A stretch of 64,000 nucleotides of DNA. Origin: Deltaproteobacteria bacterium. GTDB lineage: Bacteria > Myxococcota_A > UBA9042 > PHBI01 > JACKFB01. Both the position numbers and the translations under genes were made by a program. Below are positions 40,136 through 50,400 of the stretch, piece after piece. The stretch is taken from NCBI GenBank assembly GCA_020632695.1, contig JACKFB010000003.1, forward strand, positions 62,001 to 126,000, in the 5' to 3' direction. Position 1 is the first letter of the stretch. Each line of letters starts with the position of its first letter. The notes under the pieces were generated by a model, which ran no database searches, was not told where the DNA came from, and saw nothing but the letters and a program-made list of their open reading frames with translations.

Positions 40136-41065
40136 GTGAGCGCGGCCGCAAAGGGCCGCCCGCGGCTGCTCGACCCGCGCGCGCTGGCCCGCATCAAGGG
40201 CCTGGCGCTGCGTTCGCGCCTCGTCGTGGACGGGGTGCTCCAGGGCCTGCACAAGAGCCCCCACCACGGCAGCTCCATCGAGTTCGCCGAGCACAAGGAG
40301 TACACGCCCGGCGACGACACGCGACACATCGACTGGAAGGCCTACGGCCGCGTCGACAAGGTGTACGTGAAGAAGTTCGAGCAGGAGACCAACCTGCGCG
40401 CCTTCACGGTGCTCGACGTGTCGGCGTCCATGGGCTACGGCGCCGACGGCGCGCTGACCAAGCTCGAGTACGCCTCCGTGCTCGCGGCCAGCCTGGGCTT
40501 CCTGCTCCTGCGCCAGCAGGACGCCCTGGGCCTGGTCGCCTTCGCCGGGCAGGTCGAGACCGCGTTGCCCGCGCGGGCGCGCATGAGCCACCTCAGCCAC
40601 TTCTGCGCCAACCTGGAGGCCACCCAGGCCCGCGGCCCGACCCGCATCGACGTGGGGCTCAGGCGCGTCGTCGAGCAGGCGCGAAAGCGCGGCGTGGTGC
40701 ACGTGTACTCCGACTTCTTCGGGGACGACGCCGAGGCCTTCGCGCTGTTGCGACAGCTCGTCACCCGGGGGCACCAGGTGACCGTGTTCCACACCCTCGA
40801 CGGCGAGGAGCTGGACTTCCCCTTCGAGGAGATGACCGTGTTCCAGGGCATGGAGAGCAACCAGCGCCTGCTCGTCGAGCCCAAGCTGGTGCGGGACGCC
40901 TACCTGGAGCGCATGACCACCTTCCGCGAGGGTCTGCGGCGGCGGTGCCTGGCCGACCGCGTGCAGTACGTCCTGGCCGACACCCGCGAGCCGCCCGAGA
41001 ATCTGCTGCTGCGCTACCTCACCGGCCAGGACGCGGCGCGCGGCGGCCGCGGCGGGGGGCGCTGA
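40136..41065 (+). CDS. DUF58 / VWA-like protein
   Basis: The 309-residue cytoplasmic product contains the DUF58 signature EYTPGDDTRHIDWKA (55-69) and a VWA-type MIDAS DVSAS (94-98). DUF58 proteins nearly always follow MoxR genes and are thought to be its substrate or partner. GTG 40136 is the start; a 73 bp spacer separates it from moxR. It ends one base before the ATG of the BatA-like gene, so both are surely in one transcript. Confidence 0.93.
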   Translation: MSAAAKGRPRLLDPRALARIKGLALRSRLVVDGVLQGLHKSPHHGSSIEFAEHKEYTPGDDTRHIDWKAYGRVDKVYVKKFEQETNLRAFTVLDVSASMGYGADGALTKLEYASVLAASLGFLLLRQQDALGLVAFAGQVETALPARARMSHLSHFCANLEATQARGPTRIDVGLRRVVEQARKRGVVHVYSDFFGDDAEAFALLRQLVTRGHQVTVFHTLDGEELDFPFEEMTVFQGMESNQRLLVEPKLVRDAYLERMTTFREGLRRRCLADRVQYVLADTREPPENLLLRYLTGQDAARGGRGGGR

Positions 41066-41066
41066 G

Positions 41067-43196
41067 ATGCGCTTCGACAACCCCTGGATGCTGCTGGGGA
41101 CGCTGGCGGCGGCCATCCCGGTCATCATCCACCTCATCAACCGCCACCGGGCCCGGGTGCGCCCCTTCGCCGCGGTGGAGTTCCTGCTGCTCTCGGACAA
41201 GCGGCTGGCGCGCCGCCTCCGGGTGCGCCAGCTCCTGGTCCTGGCGCTCCGAGTGCTGCTGATGCTGGCCATCCCCTTCGCGCTGGCCAAGCCCTACCTT
41301 CAGGATGAGCCCGCGCCCGGCGTGGATCTGGCCGAGCCGGGCGCCGTCGTGCTCATCGTCGACGACTCGCTGTCGATGCAGGCCGTCCCCGAGGCGGGCG
41401 CCGACTCCCTGCTGCAGCGCGCGGTGGCGCGCGCCCAGGAGGCCGTCGAGGCCGGCGGCGCGCGCACCAGCTTCGCCGTCGTCGCCGCCGGGCTGCCGGC
41501 GCGCCTCTTGACGCCCGGGCTGACCTACGACCGCACCACGCTGACCCGCGCGCTCGAGCGGGTGGTCCCCAGCGCCCGCGGCGGCGACATGGCCGGCGCC
41601 CTGCGCGAGGCCGAGCGCGTGCTGGCCGAGAGCCACGAGCGCCGCCGCCGGGTCATCGTGCTCTCCGATCAGGCGGCCCACGCCTGGGCGGGCATCAGCG
41701 AGCCCTGGGCCCTGGCCGACCCGCCCGCCGTCGATCTGGTGGACGTCGGCCTGCCCGACGCGCCGCCGCCGCCCAACGCCTCGGTCGCCGGCGTCGCCGT
41801 GCGCCCGGCGCCCGAGGTGGGACCCGGCCAGGTCCACGTCGACGTCACGGTCGCCAACCACGGCGCGACCGAGCGCGACCTGCCGGTCACCGTCGATCTC
41901 GCCGGCGTCGTGGCGACCTCGTCGGCCACCCTGCCCGCCGGCAGGCGTGACCACGTCACCTCGGTGCTGGGCCTCCCCGGCCCCGCGTCGGGGCTCCGGG
42001 GCAGCGCCCGCCTGCCGCCCGACGCCCTGGCCGCCGACGACACCTGGTACTTCACGGTGGACTTCGGCGGCGAGGTCACGGTGGGCGTCGTCAACGGCTC
42101 CCCGCGCAACGTCCCCTACCTCGACGAGCTCTTCTTCGTGCGGGCGGCCCTGGAGGCCCCCACCGGCGACGTGGCGCGCATCCACCCCATCTGGCTGACC
42201 CCCGACGACCTGGAGCCGGGCCGCATCGAGCCGCTGGACGCGCTCATCCTGGCCAATGTCGGGCGGCTGACGCGCCCGCAGGAGATCGCCGTCGAGACCT
42301 TCGTCGAGCAGGGCGGCGGGCTGCTGGTGACCGCCGGCGACCAGCTCACGCCGGAGTCGTCGCTGAGCTACGGGCCGCTTCTACCCCTGCCGATCCGCGC
42401 CACCAAGCAGGTGGGCAAGCCCGGCGACCCGGCGACCGAGCTGTCGCTCTTGCGCTTCGACGATCTCGACAGCGAGCACCCGGTGATGCGCGAGTTCGCC
42501 GAGGTGGACGAGGTCAGCCTGCTCAAGGCGCGCACCTGGAGCTACGCGCTCCTCGACGCCGCGCAGCGCGAGGGCGTGCGCGTGCTGGCCAGCTTCACCG
42601 GCGGCCAGCCGGCGCTGGTGGAGGCCCCCTTCGGCCGCGGCCGCCTGATGATGCTCACGACCACGGTGGACCGGGACGGCTCCGACCTCTGCATCCGGTC
42701 GAGCTTCCTGCCGCTGCTGCACCAGCTCACCCTCTACCTGGCTGGCAAGCTGGATCGGGAGTCCGGCGAGAGCCACCGCGTCGGCGAGCCGGCCATCGTC
42801 GAGATCCCGCCGGGCGAGGGCGCGCTGGTGCTGGAGCGTCCCGACGGCGCGCAGGTCGCCATCCCCGACCCGGCGCCCGAGACGAAGATCGAGGTCGGCG
42901 ACATCGACGTGGTCGGGCACTACGCGCTGCGCCGGCGCTCGGGCGACGCCGCCGAGACCGTCTTCGCCGTCAACGCCGACCGCGCCGAGAGCGAGCTGGC
43001 CCGCGCCGACCTGGTGGCGGTGGCCGAGCTGCTGCGTCGCCCCGGCGCCGGGGTCGCGCCGCCGGTGGCCGAGGCCGAGGACCCCGAGCTGAGCGTCGAC
43101 GCGCCGAGCAGCCGCCGCACGCGCCTGTGGCCGGTGGTGCTGGTGGCGCTCTTCTGGCTGCTGGCGTCGGAGGCCTGGCTGGTCCTGCGGAGCTGA
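41067..43196 (+). CDS. BatA-like membrane VWA protein
   Basis: The 709-residue product has the BatA-type N-terminus (MRFDNPWMLLGTLAAAIPVIIHLINRHR), with membrane helices at about 6-23 and 54-74. A VWA domain follows with MIDAS DDSLS (99-103). Ig-like segments come next, then a glutaminase-fold-like region (LDALILANVGRL, FVEQGGGLLVTAGDQL) and a final membrane helix (LWPVVLVALFWLLASEAWLV). Similar proteins are called aerotolerance-related, but the role is not settled. Overall organisation parallels the VWA protein at 3.7-6.1 kb, suggesting they are distant paralogues. Last gene of its operon. Confidence 0.9.
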   Translation: MRFDNPWMLLGTLAAAIPVIIHLINRHRARVRPFAAVEFLLLSDKRLARRLRVRQLLVLALRVLLMLAIPFALAKPYLQDEPAPGVDLAEPGAVVLIVDDSLSMQAVPEAGADSLLQRAVARAQEAVEAGGARTSFAVVAAGLPARLLTPGLTYDRTTLTRALERVVPSARGGDMAGALREAERVLAESHERRRRVIVLSDQAAHAWAGISEPWALADPPAVDLVDVGLPDAPPPPNASVAGVAVRPAPEVGPGQVHVDVTVANHGATERDLPVTVDLAGVVATSSATLPAGRRDHVTSVLGLPGPASGLRGSARLPPDALAADDTWYFTVDFGGEVTVGVVNGSPRNVPYLDELFFVRAALEAPTGDVARIHPIWLTPDDLEPGRIEPLDALILANVGRLTRPQEIAVETFVEQGGGLLVTAGDQLTPESSLSYGPLLPLPIRATKQVGKPGDPATELSLLRFDDLDSEHPVMREFAEVDEVSLLKARTWSYALLDAAQREGVRVLASFTGGQPALVEAPFGRGRLMMLTTTVDRDGSDLCIRSSFLPLLHQLTLYLAGKLDRESGESHRVGEPAIVEIPPGEGALVLERPDGAQVAIPDPAPETKIEVGDIDVVGHYALRRRSGDAAETVFAVNADRAESELARADLVAVAELLRRPGAGVAPPVAEAEDPELSVDAPSSRRTRLWPVVLVALFWLLASEAWLVLRS

Positions 43197-43238
43197 GCGG
43201 GGCGCCGCGCCGGCTTGGCTCCTGCGCGCCGTCCGCGG

Positions 43239-44309
43239 TCAGGCCGAGGCGAGGCGACGGGCGAGCGCCGCGGCGGCCGCGCGCTCGGGCAGGGGGGAGA
43301 CCGCCGGCTGCAGCGCGTGGTCGGCCGCCGCGCGCCTGAGCGCCAGCACGCGGCGCCCGGCGTCGGCCGAGGGACCGAGCCGCGCCAGGGCGTCCCGCAG
43401 CTCGGCGGCCCGCTCGAGGTCACGGCAGGCCAGGAAGAGGTCGACCGTCGCGGCGCGCCCTTGCTCGGCGATGGCCCGAGCGTCGTGGTGGGCGGCGATG
43501 GCGGCCATCTCCAGATCGTCGCTGAACACCACGCCGTCGAAGCCCAGCTCACCGCGCAGCAGCTCGGGCAGCACGCGCGGCGAGAGCGTCGCCGGCCACA
43601 CCGGGTCCAGGGCCTCGAACACGATGTGGGCCGTCATCAAGGCCGGCAGCCGCGCAGCGACGGCCGCCGCGAAGGGCACCAGCTCCACCGCGCGCAGCCG
43701 CTCGAGGGAGTGGGCCAGGCGGGGCAGGGTCAAGTGGCTGTCCACGGCCGTGTCGCCGTGGCCGGGGAAGTGCTTGCCGCAGGCCAGGATGCCTGCGCGC
43801 CCCAGCCCGCGGGCGAAGGCGAGGGCCTGCTCGACGACGCTTCGGGCGTCCTTGCCGAAGGCGCGGCGGCCGATGATGGGGTTCGCCGGGTTCGAGTCGA
43901 CGTCGAGCACCGGCGCGAAGTCGAGGTTGAAGCCGATGGCCGCGAGCTCGACGCCCAGGACGCGCCCGGCCTCCTCGGTCAGCGCGGGCTCGCCGCGGCT
44001 CGCGAGCTCGGCGGCGGCCGGGAGCTGCAGCACCTCCGGGCAGTCCGGCGCCTTCAGTCGCCGCACCGGCCCCCCCTCCTGGTCGACGGCCAGCAGCGGG
44101 GCGGGGCCGTCGGTCGGCCACAGCGCCCGCAGCTCGCGGAGCAGCGCGGCCGTCTGGGCCAGCGAGCGCACGTTGCGCCCGAAGAGCACGACGCCGGCCG
44201 GCGCGGCCTCGGCCACGAAGCGCCGCAGATCCTCGGGCACCGCCTCGCCGTCGAAGCCGACGACGAGCTGGCCCCCTGCGGCCTCGAGCGCGGCCCGCGC
44301 CGGGGTCAC
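43239..44309 (-). CDS. nagZ: beta-N-acetylhexosaminidase NagZ (GH3)
   Basis: The 356-residue product has the NagZ signature KHFPGHGDTAVDSHLTLP (from 179), whose His/Asp pair is the acid-base loop, and the nucleophile Asp in FSDDLEM (262-268). NagZ removes terminal GlcNAc from anhydro-muropeptides in cell-wall recycling. GTG 44309 is a reasonable start giving the usual length, but GTG 44378 is possible and neither has a clear ribosome site. The C-terminus has an extra helical tail. No other recycling genes are adjacent; it converges with the BatA-like gene. Confidence 0.92.
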   Translation of the reverse strand: MTPARAALEAAGGQLVVGFDGEAVPEDLRRFVAEAAPAGVVLFGRNVRSLAQTAALLRELRALWPTDGPAPLLAVDQEGGPVRRLKAPDCPEVLQLPAAAELASRGEPALTEEAGRVLGVELAAIGFNLDFAPVLDVDSNPANPIIGRRAFGKDARSVVEQALAFARGLGRAGILACGKHFPGHGDTAVDSHLTLPRLAHSLERLRAVELVPFAAAVAARLPALMTAHIVFEALDPVWPATLSPRVLPELLRGELGFDGVVFSDDLEMAAIAAHHDARAIAEQGRAATVDLFLACRDLERAAELRDALARLGPSADAGRRVLALRRAAADHALQPAVSPLPERAAAAALARRLASA

Positions 44310-44463
44310 CGGGGCAGCGGAGCCATGGTCGGCGCCGGCGCGGCGCGCTGGAGCCGACGCCGACGACCCGAGCGGCACCCGCCGGCGGCTCGCAACCTCT
44401 GCGGGCGGGAGAGGCTGCCGTCGGGGTGGTCGCGACGCCCGGCGGCGATCTTCGCCGATCCGC

Positions 44464-46296
44464 TCAGAGCGTGCCGCCCAGGCGGATGATCGTGTTGCGG
44501 ATGACCTCCGCGTCGGCCGCGCCGGGGGAGAGCGAGAGGTACTTCTTGTAGGCGGTGATGGCGCTGGTCTTGTCGCCCCGCTGCGTGTAGAGCGAGCCGA
44601 TCTGGCGCCAGGCGCGCGAGTAGCCCTTGCCGGCCGCCTGCTGATAGAGCTTGAGCGCCTCGTTCGGGTCGGAGCCGTGCACCGCCCGGGCCTGCTTGTA
44701 GAGGTCCTCGGCGCTGCCGCCAGCCGCCTTGCTCGGCTCGGGCTTGGGCGGCGCGGCCTTGGGAGTCGGTTCGGCCTTGACGGCGGCCGGCTCCGGCCTG
44801 GCGGCGGCCTCGGGCCGGGTCAGCTCCGCCGCCTGCTCGGCGCGCTTCTCCACCCGCTTGATGCTCTGCTCCAAGGCGTCGGCGCGGCGGTTCATCGGGT
44901 CGATCGAGAGGGCCTGCTTCACGAGCGCCGAGGCCTGCGGGAAGCGCTTCTTCTCCAGCTCGGAGTCGGCGCGGTCGAGCAGGCTGTTGAGGTAGAGGGT
45001 CTGCAGCGTGCCGTTCAGCTCGGTGGCGCGGCTTCTGTAGCTGCTCTCGGGCGCGACCTCGGTCAGCGCCGCCCGACCTTCCCACGCCTCGTCGATCTTG
45101 CCGGCGCTCACCAGATCGGAGACGCGCTTGTACGCCTCGGCGCCCTTGCGCTCCTGCGCGACGCGGGTGAGCCCGGCCTTGGCCGCGGCGTTGTCCGGAG
45201 CGGCGGCGAGCACCGCGTTGTAGGTGCGCTCGGCGTCGTCGAAGCGCTCCGCCTTGGCGTGGGCCTCGGCCTCGGCCAGCAGGCCTGCCACGTCGACGGC
45301 CGCGGGCTCCTCGGCCGCAGGCGCCTCGGCGGCGGGCTCCTCGGCGGCCGCGGGCTCGGCGGCGGGCTCCTCGGCGGCCGCGGGCTCCTCGGCGGCCGCG
45401 GGCTCCTCGGCCGCACCCGCCGGCGGCGTCACGGCCTCCGGCTGGATGAGCCCGACCCGCGGCGCGTCCTCGAGGCGCTGGCTGAAGTAGCGCGTCCAGG
45501 CGAGCGCCATGCCGCCGGCGACCAGCAGCAGCAGGATCAGGATCCACAAGCCCGCGCGGCTGCGGCGCTTGCCCACGGCGGCGTCGGCCAGCGGCCCGTC
45601 GTAGACCCAGGACTCGCCCGGGGCGACGAAGCGCAGCTTCACGTGCCCCAGCTCGATGATGTCGCCCTTGCGCAGCGCGGTCTGCTTGTACTCCTCGCCG
45701 TTGACCTTGATCCCGTTCGAGGAGCCGGCGTCGGCCAGCATCCAGGTACCGTTGTCGAGGCTGATGCGAGCGTGGCGCCGGCTGATGGAGCGATGGTCGA
45801 CGACCAGATCGCTCTCGTCGGTGCGACCCAGGACCATGTCGTCGCCGGTGATGTCGAACTCGGTGCCGGCCAGGTCGGTGGTGAGGGCCACCAGGCGCGG
45901 ACGCCCGGGCTCCTCGCCCTCGGCGCTGCCCTGGGACGAGCCCATGGCGTTCACCAGCGAGGTGGCATCGCCGCGCGCCGCGCCGTCGCCGCCGGCCTCC
46001 TCCGCGACCCCGTCGAGGTCCAGGGAGATCGAGTAGTCGCCGATGAGCACCGAGTCGCCGGCCTCGAGCACGGTGGGCTCGGTGATGCGGCGGCCGTTGA
46101 TGCGCGTGCCGTAGCGGCTCAGATCGTCGACGACGATCTGTCCGTTCTTCTTGACCAGCCGGGCGTGCCGCCGGGACACGTTCCGCTCGGTCAGGCGGAT
46201 GGTGTTCCCTTCCTTGCGACCGATGGTCACCTCGTCCCGCAGCAGCGGTACCGAGGTAGTGCGGCCTTCGTCATCACGGATCTGCAGCTTGTACAT
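44464..46296 (-). CDS. two-FHA-domain membrane protein with TPR C-terminus
   Basis: The 610-residue product has two FHA domains, VTIGRKEGNTIRLTERNVSR (from 23) and MVLGRTDESDLVVDHRSISR (from 155), each followed by the SRRHARL/I core that binds phosphothreonine. A transmembrane helix (about 250-270) follows. An Ala/Glu/Pro low-complexity region (EEPAAA repeats) leads to TPR/Sel1-like helices (LYQQAAGKGYSRAWRQIGSL) at the C-terminus. FHA domains read phosphorylation by kinases such as the one at 27.9 kb; that pairing is only an inference. ATG 46296 fits the first FHA domain. Confidence 0.9.
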   Translation of the reverse strand: MYKLQIRDDEGRTTSVPLLRDEVTIGRKEGNTIRLTERNVSRRHARLVKKNGQIVVDDLSRYGTRINGRRITEPTVLEAGDSVLIGDYSISLDLDGVAEEAGGDGAARGDATSLVNAMGSSQGSAEGEEPGRPRLVALTTDLAGTEFDITGDDMVLGRTDESDLVVDHRSISRRHARISLDNGTWMLADAGSSNGIKVNGEEYKQTALRKGDIIELGHVKLRFVAPGESWVYDGPLADAAVGKRRSRAGLWILILLLLVAGGMALAWTRYFSQRLEDAPRVGLIQPEAVTPPAGAAEEPAAAEEPAAAEEPAAEPAAAEEPAAEAPAAEEPAAVDVAGLLAEAEAHAKAERFDDAERTYNAVLAAAPDNAAAKAGLTRVAQERKGAEAYKRVSDLVSAGKIDEAWEGRAALTEVAPESSYRSRATELNGTLQTLYLNSLLDRADSELEKKRFPQASALVKQALSIDPMNRRADALEQSIKRVEKRAEQAAELTRPEAAARPEPAAVKAEPTPKAAPPKPEPSKAAGGSAEDLYKQARAVHGSDPNEALKLYQQAAGKGYSRAWRQIGSLYTQRGDKTSAITAYKKYLSLSPGAADAEVIRNTIIRLGGTL

Positions 46297-46615
46297 GAAC
46301 CTCTCGAGACCTCGAGTGGGATGTAGCGGGCGACCCCCCGTGACGGCTCGCAAAGGCGCGTGACATCACCGATGCAACAGACTCGGGATTAGCACATGCA
46401 GGAGAAGCCTGACAAGCCAGCGCAGGAGGCTGGCGCCTCGCCGATCCGGGGGGTGGTGGAACAACGGAGCGGTGCCCCTCACGTAACGCGGTGAGGGCAT
46501 CGGGTCCGCGCCCGCAGTGTGCCTCGTCCGCGGGCGCGGTGCCAGATTGTCGCGCTCCGCGAGGCTGCGCTGACAGAACGGCCGGGACCGAGGAATCCCG
46601 GGCTCTCGACGGGCG

Positions 46616-46633
46616 TTCGAGAATTCGCTCGAA
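46616..46633. promoter_or_regulatory. short inverted repeat TTCGAG-N6-CTCGAA
   Basis: TTCGAG (46616-46621) and CTCGAA (46628-46633) flank the six bases AATTCG. It lies about 225 bp before the ECF sigma start. It could be a repressor site, but six-base dyads arise easily by chance. Confidence 0.3.
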
Positions 46634-46715
46634 ACCTTTTGGCCCTCGAGGCGTCCAACGCTCTCGTGAGCGCACGAAGACGAGGCCTGCCACCGTCCCG
46701 CACGCGCGTGGCTCG

Positions 46716-46736
46716 GGTGACACACCCTGTGTCACC
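46716..46736. promoter_or_regulatory. perfect 9-bp dyad upstream of ECF sigma gene
   Basis: GGTGACACA (46716-46724) and TGTGTCACC (46728-46736) are perfect inverted copies with a three-base spacer. The TGACA...TGTCA core is typical of dimeric regulator sites. It lies about 120 bp before the sigma gene, a usual operator distance. The regulator is not identified. Confidence 0.5.
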
Positions 46737-46858
46737 GATGGGACACTCCCGGCGCGGGAGCCCCCGGGAAGCTGGGGAACGGCGCGTGGCACGATCGTTG
46801 AATGCACTCCTCCACCGTGGGCTCGTCCCGGGCCCCGATTCGCTATGGAGAGGACGCC

Positions 46859-47482
46859 ATGCCGGACGCCACTGAGCTTTCGACGCCCGCCACCACCGCC
46901 ACCGCCGCCGACGAGCGCCGCATGCGCGAGCTGTTCCGCAGCGAGGCCCTGGTGCACCTGGACGCGCTCTACGGGACAGCGCTGCGCTACACCCGCAACC
47001 GGGAGGCCGCCGAGGACCTCGTGCAGGAGACCATCCTGCGCGGTTGGAAGAAGTGGCATCAGTTCCAGGAGGGAACCAACTGCAAGGCGTGGCTGTTCCG
47101 CATCCTGACCAACACCTTCATCAACGGGTACCGCCGGCGCACCAAGGAGCGCGAGATCCTCGACGCCCAGCGCAGCGGGCGCCTGGCCGAGCGCTTCTTC
47201 TCCGTCGGCGCCGCCACCCGCTGGGCCGACCCCGAGGTGGGCTACGCCGACCGCAACCTCTCGCCCCGCGTGCTGGACGCGCTGGACGCGCTGCGTCCCG
47301 ACTTCCGCACCGTCGTCGTGCTGGCCGACCTCCAGGACTTCAGCTACCGCGAGATCGCCGAGATCGTCGGCTGCCCCATCGGGACGGTGATGTCGCGGCT
47401 GTTCCGGGCGCGCAAGGCGCTGCAGGCGGCGCTGGCCGACCACGCGCGCGACTACGGCATCGGCGTGGCCGTGCCTGCCTGA
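46859..47482 (+). CDS. ECF-type RNA polymerase sigma factor
   Basis: The 207-residue product has region 2 as EAAEDLVQETILRGWKKWHQ and KAWLFRILTNTFINGYRRR, and region 4 as VVLADLQDFSYREIAEIVGC and PIGTVMSRLFRARKALQ. A GGAGAGG five bases before ATG 46859 fixes the start. There is no anti-sigma gene beside it; the next gene is convergent and overlaps its last 31 bases, so control is by some other route, possibly the dyad upstream. Confidence 0.94.
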   Translation: MPDATELSTPATTATAADERRMRELFRSEALVHLDALYGTALRYTRNREAAEDLVQETILRGWKKWHQFQEGTNCKAWLFRILTNTFINGYRRRTKEREILDAQRSGRLAERFFSVGAATRWADPEVGYADRNLSPRVLDALDALRPDFRTVVVLADLQDFSYREIAEIVGCPIGTVMSRLFRARKALQAALADHARDYGIGVAVPA

Positions 47483-50400
47483 TCGGGGTCGGGGGGCCAG
47501 GCGCCCGGTTCGGGCAGCAGCACCTCCACCAGGGTGCCCGACAGCGGCAGGTGCAGCCAGGTGCTCTCGACGGGCACGCCGCGGGCCGCCTGCGCCGCGG
47601 CGGCGTAGAGGGCGAGCTGGGGCGCGTAGGCCGTGGCCAGCTCGGCGTGGCGCGCGGGGCCTGCCCAGGGCACCGACTTGTGGTCGATGATGATGAGGCG
47701 GTCGCCCAGGTCGAGCAGCAGGTCGATCTCGCCGACCAGGAGGCGGCCTTCGCGCCACGCGCGCACGGGCAGCTCGCGGTGGCGCCGGGCCTGGGGCCAG
47801 CGCCGGGACAGCTCGGCGTCGAAGCGGTCGGCCAGGGCCACGACGTCCGATGGCACCAGCGCGCCCGAGACGGCGAAGGCCTCGAGCTGGGCCCGGGCGA
47901 TGGCCTCGCGCTCGGCCGCCGGCGCCGCCGGGCCCCGGTCGCCGGCCAGGAAGGCGTGCACCGCGCTGCCGAGCCGGTCCATCGCCGGCTGCCCGGCGGG
48001 CGCCAGCGGGGAACCCAGCGGGACGACGCGGCCCACCGCGACCCGGGCGGAGCGGGCGGCGTCGAAGCGGGCAGACGACGGGCGCAGGCGCTCGGGCACC
48101 CGGGGCGGCGACGCGGCGCGCTCGCCGGCGCCCAGGGCGCGACGCGGCTCAGGAGCGAGCCCGGTCTGCGCGGGGGGCATCCCGTCGAAGGTGCGCACCA
48201 CGCAGGGATGGCCCGATGAGCTGTGGGCGCTCTCGATGGAGGCGTGGGGCGCGTCGCCGTCGTCGCCACCCCAGGGCAGCGAGAGCAACGACGCGTCGTC
48301 GTCGTCGGACTCCCTCAGGGTGTCCAGCCAGCCGGTGGCCGGGCCCCGGGAGGTGGTCTCCGCGAAGAGCACCAGGCGGTCCCGGGGGCGGGTGAAGCCC
48401 ACGTAGAGCAGGCGCCCGCGCTCCGCCTCCTCGCGGCGACGCACCCGGGCGGCGTCGGCGCCCTCGTCCAGCCGAGCGCCGAGCGGCACCCCGGCGCGCT
48501 TGCGGCCGTAGGGCCAGGCCCAGTAGCGCAGCCCGCGCCCCCGCAGCGGCGCCGCCGCGTCGAAGCCGTCGGGCGCCCCGAGCACCTCCAGATCGTTCAC
48601 CGACGCGCGCGGGGCCACGTCCAGGCTGCTCAGCACCACGATGGGCCACTCCAGCCCCTTCGAGGAGTGCCAGGTCAGCACGTGGACGGCGTTCGGGTCG
48701 GTGGGGGTGGCCTGGGCGTTCGCCGGGTCGTCGGGCTCCAGGTCGCGCAGATGCGCCAGCAGCCCCACCGCGGTCGCCGCGGTGCGCTCGACCCGGCACA
48801 GCTCCTCGTAGGCCCGGGCGGCCGCGCGCAAGGCCTCCAGGTTGGCCAGCCGGGCCTCGGGCTCGGGCCAGCCGAGGCAGCGCTCGTGCACGCCGGCGGC
48901 CGAGAGCGCCACGTCCAGCGCCTCCGAGGGCGAGAGCCCGTCGGACTCGGCGTGGCGGGCGCGCAGGCGGGCCACCACCGGGTCGTCGGCGAAGGCGGCC
49001 GGCGCCGGGGGGCGCGGCTCGTCAGTGGCGGCCGCCGCGTCACAGCGCTCGCGCCAGGCGGCGACCTCGCGCAGCCGGCCGGCCAGCCACCCGTCCGGGT
49101 CCTCCTCGGGCGCCCCCGAGAGCCAGCTCACCAGCGCGGCCGCCACCCCGGCCTCGGGGTCGGCGAGCACCCCCAGGGCCGCCAGCGCCAGCTTGCCCTC
49201 GGGCGTCCCGGTCAGCCCGCCCAGCGAGACCGCCGCCGGGATGCCCCGCTCCCGCAGCGCGTCGGCGATGTGGCGGCACTCGCTGTTGCGGTAGGCCAGC
49301 ACCGCGATGTCGCGCGGCTCGGCCGGGCGCACCGTGGGCTCGCCGGGCCCCGGGCGCCGCACCCGCACCGGCGCGCCCTCGGCCAGCAGCGCGGCGACCC
49401 CCTCGGCGATCGCGTGGAAGCGGGTGGGCTTGGGCTGGTCCGGCTCGGCGCGCCGGCGCGGGTGGGACCAGCACTCCAGCCAGGGCACCCCCTCGAGCTC
49501 CGGCGGGTCGGGCTGCGCCGCGGTGATGCGCACCTCCTGCTCGTCGTAGCCGTGGCGCGCCAACGCGTGGGCGAAGAGCTCGCTGGTGAACTGGACCAGC
49601 GCCGGGCGCGAGCGCCACGAGCGATCGAGCATCTCCGGCGTGCGGCCCCCCAGCACGTGACGCTGGGCGGCCCGCATCAGCTCGGGATCGGAGCCCTGGA
49701 AGCCAAGGATGGCCTGCTTGGGGTCGCCCACCCACACGGCGCGGCCGGCCAGCTCGGCCAACCGCACCACGATGGCGAGCTGCAGCGGCGAGATGTCCTG
49801 GAACTCGTCGACCACCAGCAGCTCCAGCCGCTCGGACAGCGTCTCGGCCACCTCGTCCTGGCCCAGCAGATCGTAGGCGACGGCCAGCATGTCGTCGTAG
49901 TCCAGCACGCCGGCGCGGGCCTTGCGCTCCTGGAACGCGGTGAGCGCGCGCGACGCCAGGTCGAAGAGGCCGGCGGTCATCGTCTCCAGGTCGGCGCGCA
50001 GGCGCGGGTGGCTCTCGTGGTCTCCCAGCGCCTCGAGCAGCGCCGTGGCCTCGGGCCGCGCCGCCACCTTCTTGACCCCGCCGATGCTGGCCTGCACCCC
50101 GGCGAGCAGCCCCCAGGCCGGGTGCTCTGGCGAGCGCAGGGCCCGACGCAGCGCCAGCACCTGCTCCAGGCGACCCGCGCCGGCCTTGGTGCCCGTGTCC
50201 TGGCGCAGCACCGGCAGCAGCGCGTCACAGGCCTCGAGCAGCCGCTGGTCGCGCGAGCCCTCGTCGCCGCGCACGGGCGGCAGGAACGCCGTGACGCCGG
50301 CCACGCTTCGGGCCGCGCACCCGGCGAGGGTCGCCGGATCGAGCCGGTTCGCCCGCGCCGCCTTCACCATCGCCCGCAGCACGCCGTGCCAGTCGTCGAG

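Larger units (their letters stand above)
46297..46858. other. 562 bp intergenic region between FHA gene and ECF sigma gene
   Basis: It separates two divergent genes and is visibly less GC-extreme than the surroundings. Open frames cross it on both strands, but none has a ribosome site or a recognisable product. It contains two inverted repeats, at 46616-46633 and 46716-46736, listed separately. It could hold promoters or a small RNA; no RNA family was recognised. Confidence 0.5.

Noticed and set aside
46366..46725. Small open frames in the intergenic region before the ECF sigma gene
   Set aside because: Several overlap on both strands, none has a ribosome site or recognisable protein pattern.
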